Shown: positions 17,614-26,034, counted from the first letter of the stretch. The stretch: 32,270 nucleotides of DNA from Thioalkalivibrio sp. ALJT (GCF_000381825.1 NZ_KB907133.1:1-32270), one strand, 5' to 3'. A program made the numbers and translations. The notes: generated by a model not told the origin, from the letters alone.

Positions 17614-18320
17614 GCGAGCACACCGTCCTGGATCGAGATCACACGGTCACACTGTGCCGCCAGCTCGGGGTCGTGGGTGACCAGGACCAGGGCGGTCGCA
17701 GGGGCATCGGCACCGGGATCGCGCGCCAGCCCGAACAGCAGCTCGATGATGCGCTGCCCGGTGCGGCCATCCAGATTGCCGGTGGGCTCGTCTGCGAACA
17801 GGATGGCGGGGTGATCGACAATGGCGCGCGCAATGGCTACGCGCTGCTGTTCGCCCCCCGACAGCTGGTGCGGGTAGTGGTCCGCGCGTGGAGTCAGGCC
17901 CACTCGGTCCAGGGCCTCGTTTGCGCGCTGATTCAGCTCGGCCTGGCTGGCCGCGGCATGGGTGGGGTTCAGTTCCAGCGGCAGCAGGGTGTTCTCGAGG
18001 GCAGTCAGCGCCGGCAATAGCTGGAACGACTGGAACACGAATCCAACGCGGCCGGCGCGCAAGGCCGCGCGGCCGTCCTCGTCCAGCTCGCTGATGACTT
18101 GGTCAAGCAGGCGAACTTCTCCGGCGCTCGGGGCGTCCAGACCTGCAAGAAGGCCGAGCAGGGTGGACTTGCCCGATCCGGACGCACCGAGGATCGCGAC
18201 CGTCTCGCCTGCCTGGACCGCAAGCGAGATGCCACGCAGGATATCCAGCGGGCCGCTGGGCCCATTGATTCGCTGCTCGAGGTCGCGGGCCTCCAGTACA
18301 TACGACGAGGTTGTATCCAT
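17610..18320 (-). CDS. ABC transporter ATP-binding protein, YbbA/LolD-like
   Basis: The product is a 236-residue ATPase that powers the downstream permease. Walker A is GASGSGKST (45-53), the Q-loop is FVFQSFQLLP, the signature is LSGGEQQRVAIARAI, Walker B is ILFADEPTGNLDG and the switch histidine is in VLVTHDPELA. The DEPTGNLD form is typical of the MacB/LolD group. The ATG at 18318-18320 overlaps the divergent tesA start codon, sharing two bases. An upstream in-frame start at 18428 exists but would run through the tesA signal peptide region and adds an atypical Gly/Ser-rich leader. The 3' end overlaps the permease start (ATGA). The divergent tesA/ybbA-like layout matches E. coli. Confidence 0.93.
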   Translation of the reverse strand: MDTTSSYVLEARDLEQRINGPSGPLDILRGISLAVQAGETVAILGASGSGKSTLLGLLAGLDAPSAGEVRLLDQVISELDEDGRAALRAGRVGFVFQSFQLLPALTALENTLLPLELNPTHAAASQAELNQRANEALDRVGLTPRADHYPHQLSGGEQQRVAIARAIVDHPAILFADEPTGNLDGRTGQRIIELLFGLARDPGADAPATALVLVTHDPELAAQCDRVISIQDGVLA

Positions 18321-19008
18321 GTTCCGTGTTCCGTTGGTCGTGATCGGCTTGATTGCCTTGCTATGGAGTCCCTGCGCGCTCGCAAATTCCCCGGAGGCGG
18401 AAAATCCGCCGGAAGTGCCACCGCGCATCCTGGTGTACGGCGATTCCTTGAGTGCGGCCTACGGCATGCCGGATGCATCCGGTTGGCCGGCATTACTGCA
18501 GGCGCGACTGGACGATCGCCCCATGCAGTGGGAGGTGGTGAACGTCTCGATCAGCGGCGAGACCACGGCGGGTGGGCTCAACCGTTTGCCGCAGGTACTG
18601 GAGCGCGAGGAGCCGATTCTGGTGATCCTGGCCTTGGGGGGCAACGACGGCCTGCGCGGCCTGCCGCCGCAGGCCATGCGCGACAACCTGGAGGGCATGG
18701 TGGATGCGATCCGCGCCGCCAGCGCCGAACCACTATTGCTGGGCGTTCGCATCCCGCCCAACTACGGGCGCCGCTACACCGAACGCTTCGAGGCGGTCTA
18801 TGCCGATCTAGCGGAGGAGCGGGGCCTCGTCTTCGAGCCCGGCTTTCTGGATGATTTCGTGCTGGAGGAGGGAATGCTGATGGACGACGGTATCCACCCC
18901 AGTGAGCGCGCCCAGCCCCGACTGCTGGATGCGATCTGGCCGCATCTGGAACCGATGATTGAAGATGTGGAGGACGCTGCGGACCCGCGGCCATCCGCCG
19001 CGAATTGA
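18319..19008 (+). CDS. tesA: TesA-type GDSL esterase/lysophospholipase
   Basis: The product is a 229-residue secreted SGNH hydrolase. A Sec signal peptide (residues 1-22, ending PCALA before NSPEAE) sends it to the periplasm. All four SGNH blocks are visible: VYGDSLSAAYG with nucleophile Ser43, SISGETT with Gly80, LALGGNDGLRG with Asn109, and DDGIHP with Asp190 and His193. TesA proteins act on acyl-CoAs, arylesters and lysophospholipids. GACGAGG lies eight bases before the ATG. The start codon overlaps the start codon of the divergent ABC ATPase gene, so its promoter must lie inside that gene or start a leaderless message. The four-residue acidic C-terminal extension is unremarkable. Confidence 0.93.
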   Translation: MFRVPLVVIGLIALLWSPCALANSPEAENPPEVPPRILVYGDSLSAAYGMPDASGWPALLQARLDDRPMQWEVVNVSISGETTAGGLNRLPQVLEREEPILVILALGGNDGLRGLPPQAMRDNLEGMVDAIRAASAEPLLLGVRIPPNYGRRYTERFEAVYADLAEERGLVFEPGFLDDFVLEEGMLMDDGIHPSERAQPRLLDAIWPHLEPMIEDVEDAADPRPSAAN

Positions 19009-19024
19009 AAACGCAATGCCGGCG

Positions 19025-19351
19025 TCAGCGACTGAGCAGGCTACGCAGTTCGCTCACGACGTCTTCCGGCAACAAATGACGCAGTACCGGGTGCAGGTCG
19101 CGCTCGACCTCCGACAGCACGGCCAGGGTGCGAATACGGGACTGGCGACAAAGCGGATTCCCGTACTGGTTCGCCTGGATCGCGCGGGCGGCACCCATCT
19201 CCATCAACGCCACCCCGGGGAGACCGCGCGGCCCTTCGTCCAGCACTTCGACGAGCTCCACCATGCAGCCGTCCACCTCGCCCTGAATCCCGATCAGGGG
19301 GGCAAGCGTATCGATCATGTGCCGGGACTGTTCGGTTGTCAGCATGTCCAT
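19025..19351 (-). CDS. Small uncharacterised protein
   Basis: The product has 108 residues and I do not recognise its family. It is predicted helical, with an acidic N-terminal half (QGEVDGCMVELVEVLDEGP) and a C-terminal half with SRIRTLAVLSEVERDLHPVL and LLPEDVVSELRSLLSR. There is no signal peptide or membrane segment. The start at 19351 follows GTAAGG at a suitable distance; a second ATG two codons in is possible. Base use matches the core genes nearby, so it looks resident rather than acquired. It is convergent with tesA, 16 bases away, and is the last core gene before the restriction-modification island. Confidence 0.65.
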   Translation of the reverse strand: MDMLTTEQSRHMIDTLAPLIGIQGEVDGCMVELVEVLDEGPRGLPGVALMEMGAARAIQANQYGNPLCRQSRIRTLAVLSEVERDLHPVLRHLLPEDVVSELRSLLSR

Positions 19352-19703
19352 CCGTCTACCTTACGGCCGATCCCGACGCGATGCCAGCGTGGGGCATGGG
19401 TGCGGGGCGCGCCAGGAGCTGCAGGATCGGGGACGGATCGGCTGCGCGTGCAGGACAACGGACCCTTTTCCCGCTTTCCCTCGTACATCGCCCCCGCCAT
19501 GCGCCTCGCGAGGCCGAAAGAGGGGCTCACTCTCCTGCCACGCTGGCGAGGATCACCCGCACCCGACAGGCTCATGGGCCTCGTCGCGCGTTGAGGTCGC
19601 GTCCATTAGCGGCCACACTGAAATGCGCCATCCCGCGCCGGTATCCGCGCCTGTGCGCCGCAAATCGGGTAGCGCGGTGGCGTCAGAGCGTTTGGAGGAA
19701 ACT
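19352..19703. other. Intergenic region before the restriction-modification island
   Basis: This stretch holds no gene that I can support. The only structure noticed is a 12-base perfect palindrome, GCCTCGCGAGGC, at 19503-19514. It should contain promoters for the divergent small gene (left) and the 37-residue peptide/hsdM transcript (right), but no clear promoter boxes stand out. Confidence 0.5.
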
Positions 19704-19817
19704 ATGTCATCACTATCCATTGCGATCGGAGCGACCACCCCGGCGGCGGTTGTGGCGTACGGGCTTTTGATGGGCCTGGGCCGCTGGATCGAACGGTACC
19801 TGGCGCGCCGCACGTAG
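19704..19817 (+). CDS. Small 37-residue single-span membrane peptide
   Basis: The reading frame of 37 codons is preceded by a strong GGAGG six bases before the ATG. The predicted peptide starts MSSLSIAIGATTPAAVV, continues with a hydrophobic stretch AAVVAYGLLMGLG (about 13-25), and ends in an Arg-rich tail (RWIERYLARRT) that would favour a cytoplasmic C-terminus. The pattern of ribosome binding site, hydrophobic span and positive tail is what a genuine small membrane protein looks like. I do not recognise the family. It lies 94 bases before hsdM in the same direction and may share its transcript. Confidence 0.5.
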   Translation: MSSLSIAIGATTPAAVVAYGLLMGLGRWIERYLARRT

Positions 19818-19911
19818 AGCGCTGTGCCGCTAGCCCCGGGCGGACGGTTGCGTATCGAACGCACAGGCGCCCGGTTGCGGCAACCGAGACAAAAGGACAG
19901 GGGAGTCGCGC

Positions 19912-21863
19912 TTGAACACGGAAAGTCATTCGGAAGCCGCTGCGTGGATCTGGTCGGTAGCCGATCTGCTGCGGGGGGACTTCAGGCAATCGCAGTATGG
20001 CCGGATCATTCTGCCGTTCACGCTGGTGCGGCGGCTGGAGTGCGTGCTGGAGCCAACCCGGGACACGGTGCTCGCGGCGGCCCGCGAACATGCGCAAAAA
20101 CCCGATGCCGTGCGCGAAAAGCTGCTCCTGCGCGCGGCGGAGCAGCCGTTCTTCAACGCATCGCCGCTGTCGCTGGCCAGCCTGTCGGATACGCAGACGG
20201 CCGGGGACCTGATGAGCTACATCGAGTCCTTCAGCAAGGACGCGCGCGAGATCTTCGACCACTTCCACTTCGAGGACTACGTCGAGCAGCTCGCCAGCAA
20301 CAACCTGCTGTACCAGGTGGTGCAGCGTTTCGCCGCCATCGATCTGCGCCCCGCGCGGCTGTCCAACTTCGGCATGGGCTGGTGTTCGAGGAGTTGATAC
20401 GCAAGTTCGCGGAGAGCTCCAATGACACCGCCGGGGAGCACTTCACCCCGCGTGACGTGGTGCACCTCACCACCTCGCTGGTGCTCACCGGGCAGGACCA
20501 CAAGCTCCAGCCGCACGGCATCGTCACCGTCTACGACCCGACCTGCGGTACCGGCGGATTTCTGTCCGAGAGCGAGGAGTACATCCAGCAGATCAGCCAG
20601 GATGTCAGCGTGTCCCTGCACGGGCAGGAGCTGAACCCCGAGTCCTACGCCATCTGCAAGGCGGACATGCTGATCAAGGGCCAGGACGTCGAGAACATCA
20701 AGCTTGGCAACACCCTGTCCGACGATCAGCACGCCGACGAGCACTTCGACTACATGCTCGCCAATCCGCCGTTCGGCGTGGAGTGGAAGAAGGTCCAGAA
20801 GCAGGTGGTGGACGAGCACCAGCACAAGGGCTTCAACGGCCGCTTCGGCCCCGGCCTGCCGCGCGTGTCCGACGGCTCGCTGCTGTTCCTGCTGCACCTG
20901 GTCAGCAAGATGCGCGACCCGCGCAAGGGCGGCTCGCCGCTGTTCACCGGCGGGGCCGGCAGGGGCGAGTCCGAGATCCGCCGCTACCTGCTGCAGCACG
21001 ACATGGTGGAGGCCATCATCGGCCTGCCCACCGACATGTTCTACAACACCGGCATCGCCACCTACATCTGGGTGCTGAACAACAAAAAGCCGGCCGAGCG
21101 CCGCGGCCATGTGCAGCTCATCGACGCCACCGACCGCTACGCCAAGATGCGCAAGTCGCTCGGCTCCAAGCGCCAGTACATCGACGACGCCAACATCGAC
21201 GCCATCGTACGCAGCTACGGCGCCTTCGAGGAGAGCGACAAGAGCAAGTTCTTCCCCAACGAGGCCTTCGGCTACCGCCGTATCACGGTGGAACGCCCGC
21301 TGCGCCTGAACTTCCAGGCCAGCCCCGAACGCATCGAACGCATGCTGGCCGAAAAGCCGATCCAGAAGCTGGACGAGACCACCCGCCTGGGCGTCCAGGC
21401 CGCCTGCGAGCGGCTGGACGCCGAGCGCGTATACACCCACCGCGAGGCTTTCCTGACCGACCTGAAGGCCCAGTTGAAGGCGCTGGACGTGAAGCTGCCC
21501 GCCGCCGCGCTGAAGGCCGTGTGGAACGGCCTGAGCGAACGCGACCCGGAAGCCGACCTCTGCACCGACAAAAAGGGCAACCCGGAACCGGACAGCGACC
21601 TGCGCGATACCGAGAACGTCCCGCTGGGCGAGGACGTATTCGAATACTTCGAACGCGAGGTGAAGCCGCACGTCCCCGACGCCTGGATCGACCAGGACAA
21701 GCGCGACGAACAGGACGGCGAGATCGGCATCGTCGGCTTCGAGATCCCCTTCAACCGCCACTTCTACGTGTTCCAGCCCCCGCGCCCGCTGGAAGAGATC
21801 GACGCCGACCTGAAGGCCGTCACCACCCGCATCAAGCAGATGATCGAGGAGCTGTCGGGGTGA
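19912..21863 (+). pseudogene. hsdM: Type I restriction-modification methyltransferase HsdM, frameshifted
   Basis: HsdM provides the N6-adenine methyltransferase activity of a type I restriction-modification complex. The gene starts at a TTG (19912) after a strong AGGGGAG. The N-terminal helical domain runs in frame to FGMG (20371-20379). There the reading breaks: ATGGGCTGGTGTTC lacks one C relative to the ATGGGCCTGGTGTTC that would give GMGLVFEE. The first frame hits TGA at 20395, and the rest continues in the next frame to 21863. The downstream part has all methylase motifs: [12 protein letters not shown]-like [15 protein letters not shown], motif [11 protein letters not shown], motif [12 protein letters not shown] and a C-terminal tail. 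With one base restored the protein would be about 650 residues. GTG at 20382 could allow a weak restart. Confidence 0.85.
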
Positions 21864-21871
21864 AGCGGGCT

Positions 21872-21890
21872 GGCCTGCTGGTACCAGGCC
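21872..21890 (+). repeat. Short hairpin after hsdM
   Basis: GGCCTG (21872-21877) and CAGGCC (21885-21890) form a hairpin nine bases after the hsdM stop, with a palindromic CTGGTACCAG core spanning its centre. There is no T tract; its role is unknown. Confidence 0.35.
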
Positions 21891-22033
21891 GTAAGCCGTG
21901 AAGGAGAGGCACGGCCGCTACGTGCTTGCAAATTGCACACAGATTCCGTAGCTTCAGATTCAACAATACCCCCCAGGCGTATTGCGCAGTGTTTCGCGTC
22001 GACGCCCAAACCGGGGGGTTGCTCATTGGACAA

Positions 22034-22079
22034 ACCCGCCATGCCTCTCTCGGAAGCACACTTTGGCGGGTGTTTTTTT
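22034..22079 (+). terminator. Rho-independent terminator between hsdM and unknown gene A
   Basis: ACCCGCCA (22034-22041) pairs with TGGCGGGT (22064-22071), eight base pairs with a 22-base loop, followed by a TTTTTTT run at 22073-22079. It ends 16 bases before the next start codon, so the downstream genes are either readthrough-controlled or have their own promoter within 21900-22030. Confidence 0.65.
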
Positions 22080-22095
22080 GTCGGGGGAGGTGCTC

Positions 22096-23220
22096 ATGAG
22101 CGAATTCCTCAGCCCCCAACTGGTTGGGGAACGCTTCCGGCAGCACACCATCCCCTTGGAGCTGCTCAAGGATTTGGCGGTTCTGGAAGAGTTGGTGGTG
22201 GAGATCGCGAAGCATTGCTATCGCGAAGCGCACCCCGGCCGCCAGCGTATCCCCAGAGGCTTCACCGATGGAATCTCTCTGCACCTAAGGGCGATCGACA
22301 CGGGCAGCGCCATTGCGCGAATTGACCTTAAGACCCCAGATGGTGAGTTGCTTCCACCGGCAGCCGTAATTTTCTTTGAACAGGCCCGCGAACGACTTGT
22401 ACAAGCGATCGCTGCTGCTGGTAGCGGTGGGTCCGTCGAGGCCCATCTGCCCGCTTCTCTACTGGGTTACTTCGACCGGATTGGCCGCGGGCTGCGCGAA
22501 GGAGAGTACGTCGATTTCCGTCCAGAGCACCCCGAGCTCCGCTCCCATCTATCGCAGGAGACGCGGCATGAACTGCTCTGGGCCTCGGGGCGTGTCGAGG
22601 CGGTAAGTGAAGAAGTTGCGTTGCGAGGCACGATTCCCGAAATGGATCAGCAAAGACGGACGTTTTCGCTCCAGATCGTGAACGGACCGCGGGTTGTTGC
22701 GCCACTGGAGGAACAGCATGGTGATACCGTTCGTGCAGCCTTCAATCGTTACGAAGAAGGCCAGCGAGTGCTGCTTCAGGGAATTGGCCGCCGTAAGCGC
22801 GATGGAAAGCTTCAGGACATCGAATCAGTGGAGCATGTCAGTCTGCTCGATCCGCTGGATGTGCCGGCTCGGCTCGACGAGTTTCGTGCGCTCAGAGACG
22901 GCTGGCTGGACGGCACGGAAGGCCGGGCACCCTTGGAGTCGGGGCTCGATTGGCTGGCGCGTCAGTTCGAATGGCATTACCCGGATGATCTCCGGCTGCC
23001 CTGGGTGTTCCCCACGGCAGAAGGGGGCGTTCAGGCCGAATGGAAATCCGGTGATCAGGAGATCACCTTGGACATTGATCTGTCGGCGCAGACCGGCGAA
23101 TGGCATCTGCTCGACCTGAATTCCGGGCGCGAAGTGTTCGACGACATTGAGCTTTCGAGCTCGGGCGGGTGGGCCGAACTGGCTCGCCGCCTGCGTGAGG
23201 TGGGTGGGGTGGATGAATGA
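22096..23220 (+). CDS. Unknown gene A of the restriction-modification island
   Basis: The product has 374 residues and I know no named family for it. The ATG at 22096 follows GGGGGAGG closely; an in-frame frame extends upstream through a terminator and is rejected. Residues about 10-100 are predicted helical and then beta (LLKDLAVLEELVVEIAKHCY, GISLHLRAIDTGSAIARIDL). Residues about 150-270 look beta-rich (ASGRVEAVSEEVALRGTIPE, GQRVLLQGIGRRKRDGKLQD). The C-terminal part has YPDDLRLPWVFPTAEGGVQA and ITLDIDLSAQTGEWHLLDLN, a pattern I associate with hypothetical proteins encoded beside gene B-type partners. Its stop overlaps the start of gene B (ATGA), so the two are coupled. There is no signal peptide, membrane segment or recognisable catalytic motif. 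Confidence 0.8.
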   Translation: MSEFLSPQLVGERFRQHTIPLELLKDLAVLEELVVEIAKHCYREAHPGRQRIPRGFTDGISLHLRAIDTGSAIARIDLKTPDGELLPPAAVIFFEQARERLVQAIAAAGSGGSVEAHLPASLLGYFDRIGRGLREGEYVDFRPEHPELRSHLSQETRHELLWASGRVEAVSEEVALRGTIPEMDQQRRTFSLQIVNGPRVVAPLEEQHGDTVRAAFNRYEEGQRVLLQGIGRRKRDGKLQDIESVEHVSLLDPLDVPARLDEFRALRDGWLDGTEGRAPLESGLDWLARQFEWHYPDDLRLPWVFPTAEGGVQAEWKSGDQEITLDIDLSAQTGEWHLLDLNSGREVFDDIELSSSGGWAELARRLREVGGVDE

Positions 23221-23597
23221 ATGCCGAGACCCTGCTCTTGCGCCAAGTGCATCCATCCTTTGTCCAGAGCGGAAGAGTCTCCTCACAGGCGTTTCGTCCT
23301 ACACCCAAGGACGGAGCCCAGTTGTCCGTATACGACGGGGATCAGATTAGCCCCCTGGCGGCCCATGCTCATTACACCGGTACGCTGGGCCACCTCTCCA
23401 TCGGCGTGATGGGCGTCTACGTGCGGGAATGTGCGGAGCTGGAGCTGCCTGTATGCCCAGATCCAGATCCATTTCCGGAACACGCCGTCATCGATTTCAG
23501 CGACCTTGGGCGCAAGGCTATCGAGCGCAAGGCCAAACAGCTACGCGCCCGGGCCGAGCAGCACGACTGGCTGCATCGAGAATCCCTCACCGGCTGA
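23217..23597 (+). CDS. Unknown gene B, coupled to gene A
   Basis: The product is a 126-residue soluble protein, overlapping gene A by four bases. It starts MNAETLLLRQVHPSFVQSGR and carries SSQAFRPTPKDGAQLSVYDG, followed by DQISPLAAHAHYTGTLGHLS, GVMGVYVRECAELELPV and PDPFPEHAVIDFSDLGRKAI, ending in a basic helix (ERKAKQLRARAEQHDW). I recognise this as a recurring bacterial hypothetical family with a conserved YDGD motif, but it has no assigned function to my knowledge. The pattern of a small protein following a larger partner by ATGA overlap suggests a two-subunit module. It precedes hsdS by 49 bases in the same direction. Confidence 0.8.
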   Translation: MNAETLLLRQVHPSFVQSGRVSSQAFRPTPKDGAQLSVYDGDQISPLAAHAHYTGTLGHLSIGVMGVYVRECAELELPVCPDPDPFPEHAVIDFSDLGRKAIERKAKQLRARAEQHDWLHRESLTG

Positions 23598-23646
23598 ACC
23601 AGCCGCGTTCGTGCGTTGCCCGTGTGGCATAGACAAGGCCCCATTA

Positions 23647-24924
23647 ATGACCTTTCCGAAGTATCCCGAGTACAAGGACTCCGGCGTCGAATGGCTGGGC
23701 GAGGTGCCGGCGCATTGGTTTGTTGGAAAGCTCAAGTGGCACGCGTCGGTTTCTAGTGGAACTGATGGGAGGGCCGATCGTGGAGACGTCCCGCTTTACG
23801 GTGCTAACGGTGTTATCGGTTTCTCAGATGGTTTCTCGTATAGCAGCCCAAAAGTGCTTGTAGGCCGGGTAGGGTCTTCAGGCGCGGTGAATTTTGCGAG
23901 CGGAAGGTTTTCGGTGTCCGACAACGCACTGGTTGTTGATGAGGCTCAAGCAATTGACGTCCGCTACTTGCACTTTTGGGCGACTACACAAGATTTTTCG
24001 ATCGACGTGTCGACCACGGCTCAGCCTCTTTTGACGGCTTCTCAAGTCAAAGACTTCTGCTTGCCATTGCCTCCGCCGGAGGAGCAAGGTGAGATTGCCG
24101 CCTTCCTCGACCACGAGACCGGGAAGATCGATGCGCTGATCGAGGAGCAGCGGCGGCTGATCGAACTGCTGAAGGAGAAGCGGCAGGCGGTGATCTCCCA
24201 CGCGATCAACGACCATGGAAGCAATACCCAAGGTCGTCTCGGATATTACATTGATCTGCTACCTGGATACGCGTTTTCCAGTCAAGGATTCCGTATTGAT
24301 GGTGGTATACGTCTCTTGAGGGGCATCAATGTCGGAGTCGGTAAAATTAGCTGGAATGAAGCTGTATTTTGGCCAAAGGAGGAGATCGCTGGTTTAGAAG
24401 AATATTTTCTTCGTGAGGGGGATTTGGTTCTGGGGATGGACCGCCCGTGGATTGGAGGGGGTGCTCGTGTCGCTAAGGTTTCTCGGGAAGATTTGCCGGC
24501 ACTACTGTTGCAGCGCGTCGCCCGGATTCGACCAAAAAACGGGCTTGATCAGGAGTTTCTCTGGCTCGTTCTCGCCAGCCAAGAGTTCAAACGAACATTG
24601 GAAGCTGAGCTCACTGGCGTAAGTGTTCCACACGTCAGCTCTGACCAGATTCGGTCTTTCCGGATTTCGCTGCCTGATATTGAGAGTCAATCGAAGATTC
24701 TTATGACCGTTCGGACAGAGCTAGAAAAAATCGGGAGCTTGACTGAGCAATGCGAGCGCGGCGTTGAATTGATGGAGGAGAGGAAAACTTCTCTCATCTC
24801 CGCTGCCGTCACCGGCAGAATCGACGTGCGCGGCTGGTCGGCCGGAGCCGAGCCGTACGAGCCGGAGTGGGCGATGGCTGCCGAGGAGCCGGCCGGGTAT
24901 TCGGCGCAAGGCGGTGCGGCATGA
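23647..24924 (+). CDS. hsdS: Type I restriction-modification specificity subunit HsdS
   Basis: The product is 425 residues. HsdS reads the bipartite DNA target and holds HsdM and HsdR together. It begins PKYPEYKDSGVEWLGEVPAH, a common HsdS N-terminus. TRD1 covers about residues 10-135. The central conserved coiled-coil follows (LPPPEEQGEIAAFLDHETGK then IDALIEEQRRLIELLKEKRQ). TRD2 covers about 195-345, and the second coiled-coil (RTELEKIGSLTEQCERGVEL then MEERKTSLISAAVTGRIDV) ends the protein. Both TRD coding stretches are visibly AT-richer than the conserved linkers, suggesting domain exchange. The frame is open upstream, but the ATG at 23647 fits the family. The stop overlaps the next gene by ATGA. 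Confidence 0.93.
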   Translation: MTFPKYPEYKDSGVEWLGEVPAHWFVGKLKWHASVSSGTDGRADRGDVPLYGANGVIGFSDGFSYSSPKVLVGRVGSSGAVNFASGRFSVSDNALVVDEAQAIDVRYLHFWATTQDFSIDVSTTAQPLLTASQVKDFCLPLPPPEEQGEIAAFLDHETGKIDALIEEQRRLIELLKEKRQAVISHAINDHGSNTQGRLGYYIDLLPGYAFSSQGFRIDGGIRLLRGINVGVGKISWNEAVFWPKEEIAGLEEYFLREGDLVLGMDRPWIGGGARVAKVSREDLPALLLQRVARIRPKNGLDQEFLWLVLASQEFKRTLEAELTGVSVPHVSSDQIRSFRISLPDIESQSKILMTVRTELEKIGSLTEQCERGVELMEERKTSLISAAVTGRIDVRGWSAGAEPYEPEWAMAAEEPAGYSAQGGAA

Positions 24925-25874
24925 CGCAGGGGCGCAGCATCCGCCTGTTCCTGGTGGACGGCACGCCGCACGGGCTGCTGACGGCGGAGATCATGAACTG
25001 GACCGGGCATGTGCTCACCGGGCCGCGCGGCAAGCTGAGCGAGCTGGTGCAGCGCCCGGAGTGCGGGCGCACCGGCGTGTATTTTCTGGTGGGGCCGGAT
25101 GCGGAGAACAGCGCCCGCCCGCAGGTGTACATCGGCGAGTCGGATGATGTCGGCAAGCGTCTCAAGCAGCACAACCGCACCGAGGAACAGGGCGGCAAGG
25201 ACTTCTGGGAGAAGGTCTGCCTGATCACCAGCAAGGACCAGAACCTGACCAAGGCCCACGTGAAGTACCTGGAGAGCCTGCTGATCCAGCAGGCCCAGCG
25301 CGTGGGCCGCTGCACCCTGGTTAACGGCACCCGCCACGAGTACATCGGCCTGCCCGAAGCCGACCAGGCCGACATGGCCTTCTTCCTGGAACAGATCCGC
25401 ACCGTCCTCCCGGTCCTTGGCTTCGAGTTCCTGCGCGATTCCAGTCGGCCCCTATCGAAGGATATGGTCGCAGGGCCTGCGCCGGTGTCCAGCCCGGACG
25501 AGGCCTCACCGCGCTTCCGCATGTCGCTCCCCAAGAACGGCATTACGGCCTACGGTCAGGAAACGGACGGCGAGTTCTTCGTTCTGGAAGGATCGCAGGC
25601 TCGCGAGGCGTGGGTGGGCCCTACGCCCCACGGGTATCAACGCCTGTTCGAGCAACTGGTGGAGGAGGGTGTGCTGGTCCCGGACGGCAATGGCCCCATG
25701 CGGTTTTCACGTGACTACGCATTCTCCAGCCCCAGTGCGGCGGCTGCTATGGTGGTGGGTAGAACCTCCAATGGCCGCAAGGAGTGGCAGCGTGAGGACA
25801 CCGGCCAAACCTACGGCGAATGGCAGGAGCAGTTGGTCAGCGAAGCCGCCGAAAGCAGCGCTGAAGTGCTGTGA
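24921..25874 (+). CDS. GIY-YIG nuclease with C-terminal DUF4357
   Basis: The product has 317 residues. After about 50 residues of an N-terminal extension, a GIY-YIG-like domain follows: TGVYFLVG (51-58), QVYIGESDDVGKRLKQHN with the family Arg80, and YLESLLIQQA with the metal-binding Glu118. Together these indicate an intact single-cut nuclease fold. The C-terminus, with YAFSSPSAAAAMVVGRTSNG followed by RKEWQREDTGQTYGEWQ, matches DUF4357, often found fused to GIY-YIG. The start overlaps the hsdS stop by ATGA, so it is translated with hsdS. In type I loci this is an accessory rather than a core subunit; it may be an extra nuclease or a control factor. Only the presence of the motifs is observed. 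Confidence 0.88.
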   Translation: MTQGRSIRLFLVDGTPHGLLTAEIMNWTGHVLTGPRGKLSELVQRPECGRTGVYFLVGPDAENSARPQVYIGESDDVGKRLKQHNRTEEQGGKDFWEKVCLITSKDQNLTKAHVKYLESLLIQQAQRVGRCTLVNGTRHEYIGLPEADQADMAFFLEQIRTVLPVLGFEFLRDSSRPLSKDMVAGPAPVSSPDEASPRFRMSLPKNGITAYGQETDGEFFVLEGSQAREAWVGPTPHGYQRLFEQLVEEGVLVPDGNGPMRFSRDYAFSSPSAAAAMVVGRTSNGRKEWQREDTGQTYGEWQEQLVSEAAESSAEVL

Positions 25875-26034
25875 TCCGCCGCTGTAGGTACCGGTGACCG
25901 ATCGATTTCGCACGCGATTGGCGAGTTTCTGCTCCCGGCTGAACACGCGCATGTTCAACCGATCGGCGGCGCGGTACTCAATGGCGGTTGGCGGTGTCGC
26001 GCCTACCCCTTTCCTTCTAGTTGAGCAAAAAAGG

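Noticed and set aside
18370-18384. Lipoprotein signal in TesA
   Set aside because: The cysteine in WSPCALA follows proline and lacks the lipobox residues. A normal signal peptidase I site fits better.
18340-18428. Upstream start for the ABC ATPase
   Set aside because: The extension is low-complexity and overlaps the tesA signal peptide. The ATG at 18320 fits the family.
20277-21761. Long minus-strand frame opposite hsdM
   Set aside because: The composition is Val/Leu/Ala-rich as expected from reading GC-rich codons backwards, and hsdM has clear methylase motifs.
26021-26026. TTGAGC as the -35 box for brnT
   Set aside because: It is only eight bases from TATAAT, too close for a sigma-70 promoter.
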